Of a stretch of DNA of 64,000 nt, positions 1 to 8,709 are shown in pieces. Made by a program: the position numbers and the translations under genes. The notes beneath the pieces are model-generated. The model searched no databases. It saw only the letters and a program-made list of their open reading frames with translations, and was not told the origin of the DNA. Positions within the stretch are counted from its first letter, which is position 1. Each line of letters begins with the position of its first letter. The DNA comes from Labedella phragmitis (GTDB taxonomy: Bacteria > Actinomycetota > Actinomycetes > Actinomycetales > Microbacteriaceae). The stretch lies in assembly GCF_004078635.1 (NCBI RefSeq), contig NZ_RZNB01000003.1:310001-374000 (forward strand). Reading direction: 5' to 3'.

Positions 1-2
1 TC

Positions 3-608
3 CTCGTCGTGTGCGTCGAGCTCTGCACCCTCCACATCCGATCGTCGGACGACCCCGATGCCATCGTCGCCTCCTCGGTGTTCGCCGACGGGGCGGCCGC
101 CGCGATCATCACGGCCCGCGAGGACGGCGGCGCCGGTCCCTCCCTCGAACTCGACCACTTCTCCACGACGATCACGAGCGACGGAGAGGCCGACATGGCC
201 TGGACGATCTCGGACCACGGTTTCGAGATGGTCCTGAGCAGCTACGTCCCGCAGATCATCGGGCGCTCGATCGAGGCCGCCCTCGCCCCGGTGCTCGGCA
301 CCGTCGACGGCGCGGTCGCCGACCCGTCCGGGTCGATCGAGCGGTGGGCCATCCACCCCGGCGGCCGGAGCATCCTCGACCGCGTGCAATCGACACTCCG
401 CCTCGACGACAGCCAACTGGCACCGTCACGAGAGGTGCTCCGATCGGTGGGCAACATGTCGAGCGGGACCGTCCTGTTCATCCTGCGCTCGATCCTCCAC
501 GACGAGGGCTCCGCCGCCGACCGCACGGGTGACGCCGAGCGCGTCTGCGCGATGGCGTTCGGGCCTGGCCTCACCGTCGAGTCCGCCATGATGACGCGTC
601 GGAGCTGA
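3..608 (+). CDS. Type III polyketide synthase, C-terminal part (cut by window edge)
   Basis: Condenses an acyl starter with malonyl-CoA to make an alkylresorcinol, alkylpyrone or similar product. The reading frame is open to the window edge, so the N-terminal half with the catalytic Cys is missing. Numbered from the GTG at position 9, the fragment shows a VELCTLH segment at residues 3-9, His116 in IHPGG and Asn149 in VGNMSSG; His and Asn are the other two members of the chalcone-synthase-like triad. About 200 of the usual 350-400 residues are present. Its stop overlaps the next ATG by one base, so it heads an operon with a methyltransferase and a monooxygenase, a context matching agqA-type phenolic lipid synthases. 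The product is inferred. Confidence 0.88.
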   Translation, partial: LVVCVELCTLHIRSSDDPDAIVASSVFADGAAAAIITAREDGGAGPSLELDHFSTTITSDGEADMAWTISDHGFEMVLSSYVPQIIGRSIEAALAPVLGTVDGAVADPSGSIERWAIHPGGRSILDRVQSTLRLDDSQLAPSREVLRSVGNMSSGTVLFILRSILHDEGSAADRTGDAERVCAMAFGPGLTVESAMMTRRS

Positions 609-1408
609 TGATGGATCCGGCGTCGCGTTCGGCCGGGGCTCGAGGTGGTCCCCGAGACCGGCCGAGCCTGCGCGAGCGCGCCGCCGACCTGACCGAGCTC
701 ATGGACGATCCGCAGTGCGACCCCGTCGCCCTCGACCGCACCTACGCCCGGTTCGGACTCGTCAATCGACTCGTCTCGGGCTGGCGCGGCGTCTACCGCA
801 CCAGGATCCGCCCGCTCGCCCGGCACGTCCGCTCCTCCACGGGTTCGCCCCTGTCGATCCTCGACATCGGCTTCGGGGGCGGCGACCTCCCCCTCGCGCT
901 CGCGCACTGGGCGCGGAAGGACGGCATCGACCTCACGATCACCGGGATCGATCCCGACGAGCGCGCGTTCGCGTTCGCATCGCGTCGGCGAGTGCCTCCG
1001 GGAGTCGCCTTCCGCCGCGAGGGCAGTGCCGACCTCGTGTCGCGCGGCGAGAGGTACGACCTCGTGATCTCGAACCACGTGCTCCACCACCTCGATTCCT
1101 CGGCGCTCGACAACGTCCTCCATGACTCGGCGGTACTCGCGCGCCATCTCGTCATCCACAACGACATCGAGCGCGGCCGAATCGCCTACGCCGGGTACCA
1201 GGTCGGCATCACCCCGATCGCACCCGGATCCTTCCTCCGCACCGATGGACTGCGCTCCATCCGCCGCAGCTACACGGCACCGGAGCTCGCGCGCGTCGTC
1301 CCGACCGGCTGGCGGGTCGAGCAGCACGCGCCGTTCCGCGTCCTCGCCGTGTTCGACGCGCACCCGACGGAGGCGACGCCCTCCTCGCCCGGGAGGACGC
1401 CGGCGTGA
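608..1408 (+). CDS. Class I SAM-dependent methyltransferase of the polyketide locus
   Basis: Predicted to transfer a methyl group from S-adenosylmethionine to the polyketide made by the upstream synthase. The Rossmann motif I ILDIGFGGGDLPLA lies at residues 84-97, an acidic strand end follows in ITGIDPDE, and a post-I segment reads YDLVISNHVLHHL. The 266-residue length fits single-domain methyltransferases. The start overlaps the synthase stop by one base (ATG at 608, a second in-frame ATG at 611), so translational coupling is likely. Its place between a type III synthase and a flavin monooxygenase is that of the O-methylating AgqB-like enzyme. Substrate is inferred from neighbours only. Confidence 0.85.
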   Translation: MMDPASRSAGARGGPRDRPSLRERAADLTELMDDPQCDPVALDRTYARFGLVNRLVSGWRGVYRTRIRPLARHVRSSTGSPLSILDIGFGGGDLPLALAHWARKDGIDLTITGIDPDERAFAFASRRRVPPGVAFRREGSADLVSRGERYDLVISNHVLHHLDSSALDNVLHDSAVLARHLVIHNDIERGRIAYAGYQVGITPIAPGSFLRTDGLRSIRRSYTAPELARVVPTGWRVEQHAPFRVLAVFDAHPTEATPSSPGRTPA

Positions 1409-2604
1409 TCGACGTGCTCGTGATCGGTGCCGGAGCGGCGGGCCTGTTCGCCGCCGCCGCATTCGCCCGCGCGGGTCTCGAGGTCGAGGTCTGGGAGAAG
1501 CGCAGCGATCGAGCGATGCTCTCGCGCGCGATCGGCGTGCACGCCCCCGCGCTCGCTGCCCTCGACGACGTCGGTGCGGCGGAACCGCTGCTCGCCGAAG
1601 CCGTCATGGTCCGCCGCGGGCACGCGCGCATCGCGCCCGTGATCGGCACCGGAGTGCGGCCGCGACACGTCGGCACGGTGTCGTTCGACGGGGTCTCGCG
1701 GCGCTTCCCCTTCGTTGCGACGCTCCCGCAGCACCGCACCGAGGCGATCCTCGAGGACACGGCGCGCGGAGCCGGCGCGCCCGCCGTCCGCTACGGCGTC
1801 GAGGTCGTCGGTGTCGCACCCGACCCGCGCGGGGTGACGGTCCGCGGCGAGCACTCGGATCGCGCCGGCTCGTCACGGGAGCAGCAGCGGAGCCGGGAGA
1901 CGACGCAGACCCGTGCGCGATTCGTCGTGGTCGCCGACGGACCCGACAGCCCCGCGCGTCGTCGCCTGGGCATCCGGACGAGCGGGCGCGCGTACCGTGA
2001 TCGCTACCTCATGGGCGACGTGGCCGACCCCACTCGGGACGGCGACGACGCCGTCGTCACCCTCACCCCCGACGGCGTCGTCGAATCCTTCCCGCTCCCC
2101 GGCGACGTCCGTCGCTTCGTGGCGCACACGCCCGTGCTCCTCCCGGATGCCGGGCCGGACGTCCTCGCGCGCCTCGTCGCGACGCGAACGGGCGTCGTCC
2201 TCGATCCGGCGACGGCCACGATGGTGAGCGCCTTCGGAGTGCGCCGGTCCATCGCCGAGCGCTTCGCGGTCGGGAGCCGGGTCGCCGTCGTGGGCGACGC
2301 GGCGCACGAGATCAGCCCCATCGGCGGCCAGGGCATGAATCTCGGCTGGCTCGACGTCGCGGCCCTCGTGCCCGTCGTCGTCGACCTCCTGCGTGGTGAC
2401 GGTGACGGTGACGGTCTCGCCAGGTGGAGCCGCGAGCGGCGCACGGCGGCCGTCTCGGCGGCACGGCAGGCGGAGTTCAACATGGCCCTGAGCGCACCCG
2501 GTTCCGCAGCGGGCGTCAGGGCGCGCGGGCTCGTGCTCGCGCGCGCCGTCGCGGGGACGAAGGGGGCGCGGCTCGCTCGCGTCTACGCGATGGGCGGCGA
2601 CTGA
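1405..2604 (+). CDS. FAD-dependent monooxygenase (aromatic hydroxylase type)
   Basis: A 399-residue flavoprotein of the PHBH/UbiH class. The dinucleotide-binding motif GAGAAG is at residues 8-13 and the FAD-ribityl motif GDAAHEISPIGGQGMN starts near residue 297; both are diagnostic for group A flavin monooxygenases. It would hydroxylate the alkylresorcinol ring on the way to a hydroquinone. The GTG start at 1405 overlaps the methyltransferase stop as GTGA, so the three + strand genes are translationally coupled. The gene ends 22 bp from the convergent MFS gene with no obvious hairpin between them. The family is clear from motifs; the substrate is inferred from the cluster. Confidence 0.87.
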   Translation: MIDVLVIGAGAAGLFAAAAFARAGLEVEVWEKRSDRAMLSRAIGVHAPALAALDDVGAAEPLLAEAVMVRRGHARIAPVIGTGVRPRHVGTVSFDGVSRRFPFVATLPQHRTEAILEDTARGAGAPAVRYGVEVVGVAPDPRGVTVRGEHSDRAGSSREQQRSRETTQTRARFVVVADGPDSPARRRLGIRTSGRAYRDRYLMGDVADPTRDGDDAVVTLTPDGVVESFPLPGDVRRFVAHTPVLLPDAGPDVLARLVATRTGVVLDPATATMVSAFGVRRSIAERFAVGSRVAVVGDAAHEISPIGGQGMNLGWLDVAALVPVVVDLLRGDGDGDGLARWSRERRTAAVSAARQAEFNMALSAPGSAAGVRARGLVLARAVAGTKGARLARVYAMGGD

Positions 2605-2626
2605 GCACCCTCTCGTTGGATTCCGG

Positions 2627-3811
2627 CTATTCTCCGGCGTTCCGTGCGGTCGACGCCCGCACGAAAGCAAGCACCGCGGCGCCCGCGCTCGCGGCCCCCG
2701 CCACGAGGAAGGCCAGCGGGTAGCCGCCGGCGACGACGAGGAGTCCCGCCACGACGGCTCCCACGGCCTGCCCGAGGATGAGGACGACGAAGAGCAGGGC
2801 CGTGCCCGTCGGAGCGCGAGCTGCATCGATCTGCGCCGTCCAGCCGATGAGTGCCCCGCTCCCCGCCGTGTAGGCCCAACCGAACGCGACGCACGCGACG
2901 AGCACGAGCGCTGATCGCGCCGAGCCGGCGCCGATCGCCGCAGATGCGATCGCGATGAGCGCGGCGGTCATGGCCCACATCCGCGACGGGGGGACGCCGT
3001 TCGTCCAGCGCGAGGAGACGATGACGACGGCCCCGCCGGCGCCGAGGGCGATCCACGCGACGACGGAGACGGTCTCGCCGGCCCCCGATTCGATGAGGAC
3101 CGTACGCGTGTAGGTCCAGACGGCCGCCGATCCGAATCCCATGAGGAGGGCAGCGACGATGACCCGGGCGTGGGCCCGATACCAGGACCGCGGCGGCAGC
3201 CCGCCGTGCTCCGACGGCCGGGTCGTGGTCGGGCCGGCCGCGGATCCGCGATCCGCGAGGACCACGACGACGCCGACCACGAGGGTGACGGCGGTCGAGA
3301 CCCACCACGCGGCTCGCCAGTGCGGCAGCAGCACGAGCGCGAGGATCCCGGCGACGGCGAGCCCCGGCCCCGTTCCCGCGTTGACCACGGCTTGGAACCG
3401 CGGCAGGGAGCGGCCCGAGAGATTCCGGCCGAGGAGAGCGACGAGCGCTGGAGACGCGATCCCCGCGCCGGCCGAGCTCACGACGGCGGCGACCCCGAAG
3501 AGGGTCGCCGTCGGGGCGATCGCCATTCCCGCCGCTCCGAGCCCGGCCGAGCCGGTCGCGACGAGGACGAGCATCCGGGGGTACTTCGCCGCGGCGAGGA
3601 ATCCGACGAGCGCACCGACGCAGTAGACGACCGATGCCCCTCCGGAGATGGCGCCCGCGACGTCGAGGCCGAGCGGGAGGTCCCCGCGCACGTCCGGGAG
3701 GAGGAGACCGTACGCGAGCCGGATCAGACCGTAGGTCGCGGCGATGAGACCGGTCCCCGCTGCGACGAGGACCATCGGGGCGGCCTCGCCAAACAAAAAC
3801 GCTCGTTTCAC
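2627..3811 (-). CDS. MFS transporter, probable exporter
   Basis: A 394-residue membrane protein with about 12 hydrophobic segments and a short central loop, typical of major facilitator superfamily drug/product exporters. It is divergent from a TetR regulator with 22 bp between start codons and sits inside the polyketide locus, so export of the product or of a related toxic lipid is likely. The start used is GTG 3811, because TAGACT (3823-3818) stands exactly 6 nt before it, as expected for a leaderless transcript. An alternative ATG at 3775 would shorten it by 12 residues and place the inverted repeat at 3797-3808 upstream of the gene instead of inside codons 2-5. Confidence 0.85.
   Translation of the reverse strand: MKRAFLFGEAAPMVLVAAGTGLIAATYGLIRLAYGLLLPDVRGDLPLGLDVAGAISGGASVVYCVGALVGFLAAAKYPRMLVLVATGSAGLGAAGMAIAPTATLFGVAAVVSSAGAGIASPALVALLGRNLSGRSLPRFQAVVNAGTGPGLAVAGILALVLLPHWRAAWWVSTAVTLVVGVVVVLADRGSAAGPTTTRPSEHGGLPPRSWYRAHARVIVAALLMGFGSAAVWTYTRTVLIESGAGETVSVVAWIALGAGGAVVIVSSRWTNGVPPSRMWAMTAALIAIASAAIGAGSARSALVLVACVAFGWAYTAGSGALIGWTAQIDAARAPTGTALLFVVLILGQAVGAVVAGLLVVAGGYPLAFLVAGAASAGAAVLAFVRASTARNAGE
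3797..3808. promoter_or_regulatory. Candidate TetR operator (AAACG-CT-CGTTT)
   Basis: A perfect inverted repeat with 5-bp arms AAACG/CGTTT and a 2-bp centre. It lies between the divergent MFS and TetR genes, in the -35 region of the TetR gene and at the very start of the MFS transcript. Arms of this kind are common for TetR-family repressors. One bound dimer could silence both genes. Confidence 0.5.
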
Positions 3812-3816
3812 TTTGG

Positions 3817-3827
3817 TAGTCTAGGGT
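3817..3827. promoter_or_regulatory. Overlapping divergent -10 boxes of MFS and TetR genes
   Basis: The 7-bp palindrome TAGTCTA reads as a -10 hexamer on both strands. On - it is TAGACT, 6 nt before the MFS GTG. On + it is TAGTCT, and TAGGGT (3822-3827) lies exactly 6 nt before the TetR ATG at 3834. Both genes would then be leaderless. Confidence 0.5.
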
Positions 3828-3833
3828 GCTGTC

Positions 3834-4442
3834 ATGGCGATCCGCGAGAGCACCGAGCAGCGACTCCTCGATGCGGCAGACGACCTCTTCTTCACGCGCG
3901 GCATCGCCGCGACCCCGATCGACGCCGTGATCGAGCGCGCGGGCGTCTCCGCGGCGACGCTCTATCGGGGCTTCCCCAGCAAGGAAGCCCTCGTCGCCGC
4001 CGCTCTCGAGCGTCGCCACCTCGAATGGATCGAGACGTGGGATGCGGCGATCGCACGCGCGGCCGACGACGAGGAGCGCGCGCTCGCGGTCTTCGACGCC
4101 CTCGACGACTTCCGGGACCGCCCGATCGGGTCCCGCTGGTGCGCCTTCCTCGGCACGGCGGCCGAGTACGGTGATGCTCCGCCCGAGGTCGCCGAGGCCG
4201 TCCGTCGCGACTCCGACGCATTGCGGTCCCGGCTCCGCAACCTCGCCGCTCCACTCGTGGCCCCGCGATCCCGGGATGATCGCCGGCGACCGGACGACGG
4301 TACCGATCACCGAGCGTCACGCCTCGGTGACGAACTGCTCCTCCTCGTCACGGGCGACCTCGCGATGCGACTCCGGGAGCCGGGCCACCGCACGGACACG
4401 GCCCGCGGCATCGCCCGCGTCCTCATCGCCTCCGCGCGCTGA
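3834..4442 (+). CDS. TetR/AcrR family transcriptional regulator
   Basis: A 202-residue repressor. The N-terminal helix-turn-helix domain includes the typical TetR segments AADDLFFTRGIAATPIDAV and AGVSAATLYRGFPSKEAL (residues about 14-56); the C-terminal helices form the ligand and dimer domain. It is divergent from the MFS exporter with a 22-bp gap carrying a candidate operator, so it most likely represses itself and the exporter until an inducer (perhaps the cluster product) binds. The ATG at 3834 has no Shine-Dalgarno but has TAGGGT 6 nt upstream, in line with leaderless translation. It converges with the prenyltransferase gene, 17 bp apart. Confidence 0.88.
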   Translation: MAIRESTEQRLLDAADDLFFTRGIAATPIDAVIERAGVSAATLYRGFPSKEALVAAALERRHLEWIETWDAAIARAADDEERALAVFDALDDFRDRPIGSRWCAFLGTAAEYGDAPPEVAEAVRRDSDALRSRLRNLAAPLVAPRSRDDRRRPDDGTDHRASRLGDELLLLVTGDLAMRLREPGHRTDTARGIARVLIASAR

Positions 4443-4459
4443 GGGGCGGGACCCGAGGA

Positions 4460-5383
4460 TCAGCCGACGAGGCGGACGCCGCCGAGGGTGAGCTGGATCG
4501 CGATGAGCAGACCCGCCGCCATCACGAGGCGGAAGAGCACGCGGTGCGCCGGCCTCCGCAGGGCGAGCACGAGACCGACGACGGCGATCCCGATCGTCGC
4601 CGCGAAGCCGACGAGTTCCACCACTCCGGGAGGCCTCGTCGCCGCGAAGCCGCCGACCGTGGGTCCGACGAGCACGATGACGGCTCCGGTCGCGAGCGCC
4701 GCGAACGCGACGGCGCCGGCGGCACGGCGCCCGAGGCGGTGCGGCAACCCGCGGACACCGGTACGTCGATCGTCCGCGAGATCCGGGAGCGCGTTCGTGA
4801 AGTGGATGGAGATGCCGAGGATCGCGCCCGTCGCACTGGCCCAGAGCGCGGCCGCCGCCGGGTCGGGAGCGGACAGCGTCGCGAGGGACGGCACCGTTCC
4901 GAAACTCACGATGAACGGCACGACCGAGAGTGCCGTCCGCTTCAGCCACGCGTTGTAGAGCCAGCCGCCCGCGATCACGATCGTGTGGGCCACGAGCATG
5001 CCGAGACCGAGGACGGCGGAGAGGGCGAGGGCGATCACGAGGGCCACCGCGGCCGCGATCGCGACGGCGCGGCGACCGATGTCGCCGCGCGCGATGGGCT
5101 TGTCGGTGCGTCCGACCTCGGCATCACGGGCCGCGTCGATCGCATCGTTGGAGAACCCGATCGACAACTGACCCGCGAGCACCGCGAGGCCCAGCACCAC
5201 GAGCCGCCACGGCTCGAGCCCGATGGCGAGACCGAGCACGAGGCACAGGACCGTCACGGCGGCCGTCGGCCCGGGGTGGGAGGACAGCAGCAGGAGACGT
5301 GCGGCCCGGAGGGGACGGACCGCGCCGCGGGTCGCCGATGGGGACCCCCTCCCGCCTGCCGGGGTGTCCGATTCGAGGGTCAC
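4460..5383 (-). CDS. UbiA-family prenyltransferase
   Basis: An integral membrane aromatic prenyltransferase of about 307 residues with 8-9 hydrophobic helices. The first Asp-rich motif is N79-D80-xx-D83-xxx-D87 followed by VGRTDKP, the second is DLADD at 201-205; both bind Mg-diphosphate of the isoprenyl donor. The GTG at 5383 was chosen because it overlaps the stop of the upstream gene as GTGA; a longer reading with another 48 residues would lie inside that gene and has no membrane or motif content. With synthase, methyltransferase and monooxygenase next door it is the counterpart of AgqD, which prenylates a phenolic lipid. A role in menaquinone synthesis is less likely in this context. Confidence 0.86.
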   Translation of the reverse strand: MTLESDTPAGGRGSPSATRGAVRPLRAARLLLLSSHPGPTAAVTVLCLVLGLAIGLEPWRLVVLGLAVLAGQLSIGFSNDAIDAARDAEVGRTDKPIARGDIGRRAVAIAAAVALVIALALSAVLGLGMLVAHTIVIAGGWLYNAWLKRTALSVVPFIVSFGTVPSLATLSAPDPAAAALWASATGAILGISIHFTNALPDLADDRRTGVRGLPHRLGRRAAGAVAFAALATGAVIVLVGPTVGGFAATRPPGVVELVGFAATIGIAVVGLVLALRRPAHRVLFRLVMAAGLLIAIQLTLGGVRLVG

Positions 5384-6828
5384 GGTGCGAGCGCGGGCAT
5401 GGACGTGATGCCGAACTCGTGACGGAGGGCGCTCCTCGCCGCGTACCACCCGGCGAGTCCGTGCACTCCGGGGCCCGGCGGCGTCGACGACGACGCGAGG
5501 TAGACGCCGCGTGCCGGAGTGCGCCACGGGTCGAACGAGAGCACCGGTCGGGCGACGAGCTGACGCATGCTGGCTTCACCGGCGGCGATGTCGCCGAGGA
5601 CGTAGTTCGGGTTGTCGTCCTCCATGTCCTGCGCCGTCTTGCTCGACGACGCGAGCACCAGGTCGCGGAACCCCGGGGCGAACCGCTCGATCTGACGCGT
5701 GATGATCTCCGTCTGATCGATCGACGAGTCGCGCGGCACGTGCGTGTACGTCCACAGCACGTGAGCGCCGGCTGGCGCCCTCCCCTCGTCGAGAATCGAG
5801 GGCTGGGCCGCGAGCACGTAGGGCGTCGGGCTGTGCCGCCCTGCGGCGACCTCCGCCTCCGCCGCAGCGATCTCTGCGCGCGTTCCGCCGATGTGCAGAG
5901 TGCCCGCGCGCCGGAGCTCCGGGCTCGTCCAGGGCACGGGACCCGAGAGGGCGAAGTCGACCTTCGCCGCGGCGTTGCCGTACCGGAACCGCGCGAGTCG
6001 ACGGGCGTAGCCGTCGGGGAAGCGCTCGCCGGCGATCCGGAGGAGCGCGCGCGGACTCGTGTCGAAGAGCATCACCCGCGGGTCGCCGAGCTCGGCGATG
6101 TCGGCGACCTCGACGTCCGTGACGAGCTCACCGCCGTGTGCGCGGAGATCGTCCGCGAGGGCGTCGATGATCGCCTGGCTACCTCCGACCGGTACCGGCC
6201 AGCCGCGCGCGTGCGCGTAGGCTCCGAGCGACAACGCCGCTGCCGCCGTCGAGAGACTCGGCATCGTCCGGATGGAGTGCGCGGCGACCCCGCTCAGCAT
6301 CGCCGGGGCGACGTCCTCACGGAACCGCGCGTTCCACGTCGGGAGCCCCTGCTCGAGCGCCCGCAGTCCGAAGCGCGTGACCGTGATCGGGTGACGCGGC
6401 ACCTGCAGGATCGGCGACCCGGTGAACTGGGCGACCTCGTCGGCGTGCGCCGCGAGCGGCCCCATGAGTCGCTTCCAGGCGTCGCCGTCACGACCGAGGG
6501 CCTCGGCCGTCCGGTCGATGTCGCGATAGGCGATCCCCGCTCGGCCGCCGTCGAGGGGGTGGGCGTAGGAGATCTCGGGCAGCCGCAGGTCGATGCGGTC
6601 CTGCAGACGGAAACGACGGAAGAACCCCGACGCGAGCGCCATCGGGTGCACCGCGGAACACACGTCGTGGTGGAACCCGGGGAGCGTCAACTCGGAAGTG
6701 CGCGCGCCTCCGCCGAGGGTCGCATTGCGCTCGAGCACTCGGACCGAGAGTCCGGCGCGCGCGAGCGTGACCGCCGCGGCGAGCCCGTTGGGGCCCGAAC
6801 CGACGACGACGGCCTCGACGTCGCTCAT
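5380..6828 (-). CDS. Phytoene-desaturase-like FAD oxidoreductase
   Basis: A 482-residue flavoprotein of the CrtI/amine oxidase class. The N-terminal FAD motif [20 protein letters not shown] is at residues 7-26 and [13 protein letters not shown] follows; the C-terminal FAD-contacting segment reads [20 protein letters not shown]. The family includes carotenoid desaturases, isomerases and uncharacterised isoprenoid-lipid oxidoreductases. It lies between an SRPBCC protein and the prenyltransferase with 4-bp overlaps on both sides. In this setting it could saturate or desaturate the isoprenoid chain (the agq product carries a dihydrogeranyl group) or oxidise the hydroquinone; that is inference. 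No carotenoid genes are adjacent. Confidence 0.82.
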   Translation of the reverse strand: MSDVEAVVVGSGPNGLAAAVTLARAGLSVRVLERNATLGGGARTSELTLPGFHHDVCSAVHPMALASGFFRRFRLQDRIDLRLPEISYAHPLDGGRAGIAYRDIDRTAEALGRDGDAWKRLMGPLAAHADEVAQFTGSPILQVPRHPITVTRFGLRALEQGLPTWNARFREDVAPAMLSGVAAHSIRTMPSLSTAAAALSLGAYAHARGWPVPVGGSQAIIDALADDLRAHGGELVTDVEVADIAELGDPRVMLFDTSPRALLRIAGERFPDGYARRLARFRYGNAAAKVDFALSGPVPWTSPELRRAGTLHIGGTRAEIAAAEAEVAAGRHSPTPYVLAAQPSILDEGRAPAGAHVLWTYTHVPRDSSIDQTEIITRQIERFAPGFRDLVLASSSKTAQDMEDDNPNYVLGDIAAGEASMRQLVARPVLSFDPWRTPARGVYLASSSTPPGPGVHGLAGWYAARSALRHEFGITSMPALAP

Positions 6829-7286
6829 GCCTTCTCCGGGACGTCGCCGTTCTCAGCCTTGCCCTCGGCGATGAACGCGAGGCGGAGCAGCGTCTCGCGA
6901 TTGCGGAAGAAGAGCGGGATGTCGAGGAGGGGGGCCGGCACGAGTGAACCGGGCCCCTTGACGGCCTTCTCCGTGATCCGCACGACGCACCCGCGGTGGT
7001 GGGGTTTCACGTCGATCGTCACGCGGGCCTCACCGACGGGCCAGCCCGCCGGTTGCACGACGATGCGCCGCGGCGGGTCGTACTCGAGCACCGTCGTCTC
7101 GTCGTTGATGAGGAAGGGCCAGACGCCGAACGAGTGGTGCAACTTGTGACCGGTGCGTGGCCACCCGTCGTCGACGTCACGCATGCGCGACGCCCCGACG
7201 ACCCAGACCGGGAACAACCATCCGTCGTTGAGGACTCCGAAGACGTCTTCCGGTGAGCAGGCCATGACGCGTGTGTTCGTCGACAT
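6825..7286 (-). CDS. SRPBCC-family (START/Bet v1-like) protein
   Basis: A 153-residue single-domain protein with the pattern of polyketide cyclase/START-like folds: an N-terminal strand [19 protein letters not shown], a central [14 protein letters not shown] segment and a long C-terminal helix. Such domains hold hydrophobic ligands and some act as cyclases. It starts the - strand operon with the desaturase-like enzyme and prenyltransferase, overlapping the former by ATGA. A TAGCGT box stands 6 nt before the ATG, so the operon is probably made as a leaderless mRNA. It may bind the lipid intermediate; no catalytic residue can be named. Confidence 0.78.
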   Translation of the reverse strand: MSTNTRVMACSPEDVFGVLNDGWLFPVWVVGASRMRDVDDGWPRTGHKLHHSFGVWPFLINDETTVLEYDPPRRIVVQPAGWPVGEARVTIDVKPHHRGCVVRITEKAVKGPGSLVPAPLLDIPLFFRNRETLLRLAFIAEGKAENGDVPEKA

Positions 7287-7292
7287 GGCTCC

Positions 7293-7298
7293 ACGCTA
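7293..7298 (-). promoter_or_regulatory. -10 box TAGCGT, leaderless start of SRPBCC operon
   Basis: TAGCGT on the - strand ends 6 nt before ATG 7286, which puts the expected transcription start at or within a base of the start codon. No clear -35 element. Confidence 0.5.
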
Positions 7299-7387
7299 GC
7301 GGCGGGCGGCGGCGGGGACCACGGGGTGGACAGCGGCTCGTCCATCCGCGCATGCAACCGCGATCGAACCGACTGAACGGTCCACGC

Positions 7388-7711
7388 TCAGTGTGCGGGT
7401 GACCGCCGCACGATCACGAGCGCGGCGATCGCGGTGCCGACGCCCGCGACGAGAGCGGTGTTCGCGGTCCAGCTCACGCCGAGCAGATGACCGAGCTGCA
7501 GATCACCGATGCCGACCGCTCCGAGCTGCGGAATCACATCCCGAACCATCGCGACCCCGAGGACGCCGGACGCGACGAGGACGACGGTGAAGGCCGCGGC
7601 ACTCACGCAGAACAGGATGCGGACGAGCAGCCTGCCGGCGAGCAGGGGGCGCACGAGCATCGCGGCTCCTCGGGTTGGGAACACCCTGCGCTCGGGGACG
7701 TTCCCCGGCAA
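7388..7711 (-). CDS. Small hypothetical membrane protein
   Basis: Reads as a 107-residue protein with three hydrophobic stretches (VRILFCVSAAAFTVVLVASG, the LGVAMV region and TALVAGVGTAIAALVIV). It may begin at the internal ATG at 7660, which gives 90 residues and keeps all three segments. No family recognised. It has its own strand context between the SRPBCC gene and an SDR gene on +, and amino-acid composition is typical of a real membrane protein, unlike the opposite-strand frames. Function unknown. Confidence 0.55.
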   Translation of the reverse strand: MPGNVPERRVFPTRGAAMLVRPLLAGRLLVRILFCVSAAAFTVVLVASGVLGVAMVRDVIPQLGAVGIGDLQLGHLLGVSWTANTALVAGVGTAIAALVIVRRSPAH

Positions 7712-7862
7712 TCGGGCGCTGCCCGTCCATCGTCCCCCGTTCGAGGGCCGCGCGCAATAACTGAGCCCGCCTCGATTTCAACGCCCCGGCCGCGTCGATC
7801 GAGTCGTCGTAAGGTGGGCTCGCGCGACGCCTCGGTCGCGCGTTCGACGACGAGGCGGCGAC

Positions 7863-8696
7863 ATGACGGACCGACGGACCATCGTGATCACGGGAGCGAG
7901 CGACGGCATCGGAGCGGCCGCGGCCCGTCGATTGTCGCGCGATGGCCACGCCGTCGTCATCGTGGGGCGGTCGCCCGAGAAGACGAACACCGTGGCGGAC
8001 GAGATCGGCGCCGATCGCTTCGTGTGCGACTTCTCCGACCTCGCGCAGGTGCGGGAGCTCGCCTCTGCACTCGCCGACGGCTACCCGCGCATCGACGTCC
8101 TCGCCAACAACGCCGGTGGCGTCTTCGGGGACCGCACCCGCACGGTCGACGGGTTCGAGAAGACCTTCCAGGTGAACCACCTCGCGCCGTTCCTCCTCAC
8201 GAACCTCCTCATCGACACGCTGCTCGCGAGCCGAGCCACCGTGGTCGCGACATCGAGCGCGGCCGCCCGTGTGTTCAGCAAGCTCGACATCGACGATCTC
8301 GACACGAAGCGCGGCTTCTCGGCCAATCGCGCCTACGGCAACGCGAAGCTCGAGAACATCCTCTTCACGCGCGAGCTCGAGCGCCGGTACGGCGGGCAGG
8401 GGCTTGCGGCGGTCGCCTTCCACCCCGGGACCATCGCGACGGGATTCGCCGCCGAGACCACGAGCCTCATGCGACTGATCTACCGCACGCCGCTGCGGCA
8501 TCTCCTCCTCCAGGGCCCCGAGACGGGAGCCGAGCAGCTCGTGTGGCTCTCGACGAGCACACCGCGCACGGACTGGGAACCGGGCGAGTACTACGAGAAG
8601 CGGTCGATCACGAAGACGAGCATGCAGGCGTACGACGGCATGCTCGCTGAGCGCTTGTGGGAGGAGAGCGCGCGTCGCGTCGGCCTGCCGACGTGA
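7863..8696 (+). CDS. SDR-family NAD(P)-dependent oxidoreductase
   Basis: A 277-residue short-chain dehydrogenase. The cofactor motif TGASDGIG is at residues 10-17, NNAG follows in LANNAGGVFG, and the catalytic pair is in YGNAK with the upstream Ser in ATSSAAARV. The C-terminus (EYYEKRSITKTSMQAYD) resembles retinol-dehydrogenase/WWOX-like SDRs. A GAGGCGGCGAC ribosome site precedes ATG 7863. The MarR gene just downstream is convergent. Substrate cannot be told from sequence; lipid aldehydes or ketones are typical for this subgroup. Confidence 0.85.
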   Translation: MTDRRTIVITGASDGIGAAAARRLSRDGHAVVIVGRSPEKTNTVADEIGADRFVCDFSDLAQVRELASALADGYPRIDVLANNAGGVFGDRTRTVDGFEKTFQVNHLAPFLLTNLLIDTLLASRATVVATSSAAARVFSKLDIDDLDTKRGFSANRAYGNAKLENILFTRELERRYGGQGLAAVAFHPGTIATGFAAETTSLMRLIYRTPLRHLLLQGPETGAEQLVWLSTSTPRTDWEPGEYYEKRSITKTSMQAYDGMLAERLWEESARRVGLPT

Positions 8697-8709
8697 CACT
8701 GCCGCGCGA

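Noticed and set aside
4930-7149. A 739-codon + frame opposite the desaturase-like and prenyltransferase genes
   Set aside because: Arg-rich shadow; the - strand genes have clear FAD and Asp-rich motifs and coupled overlaps.
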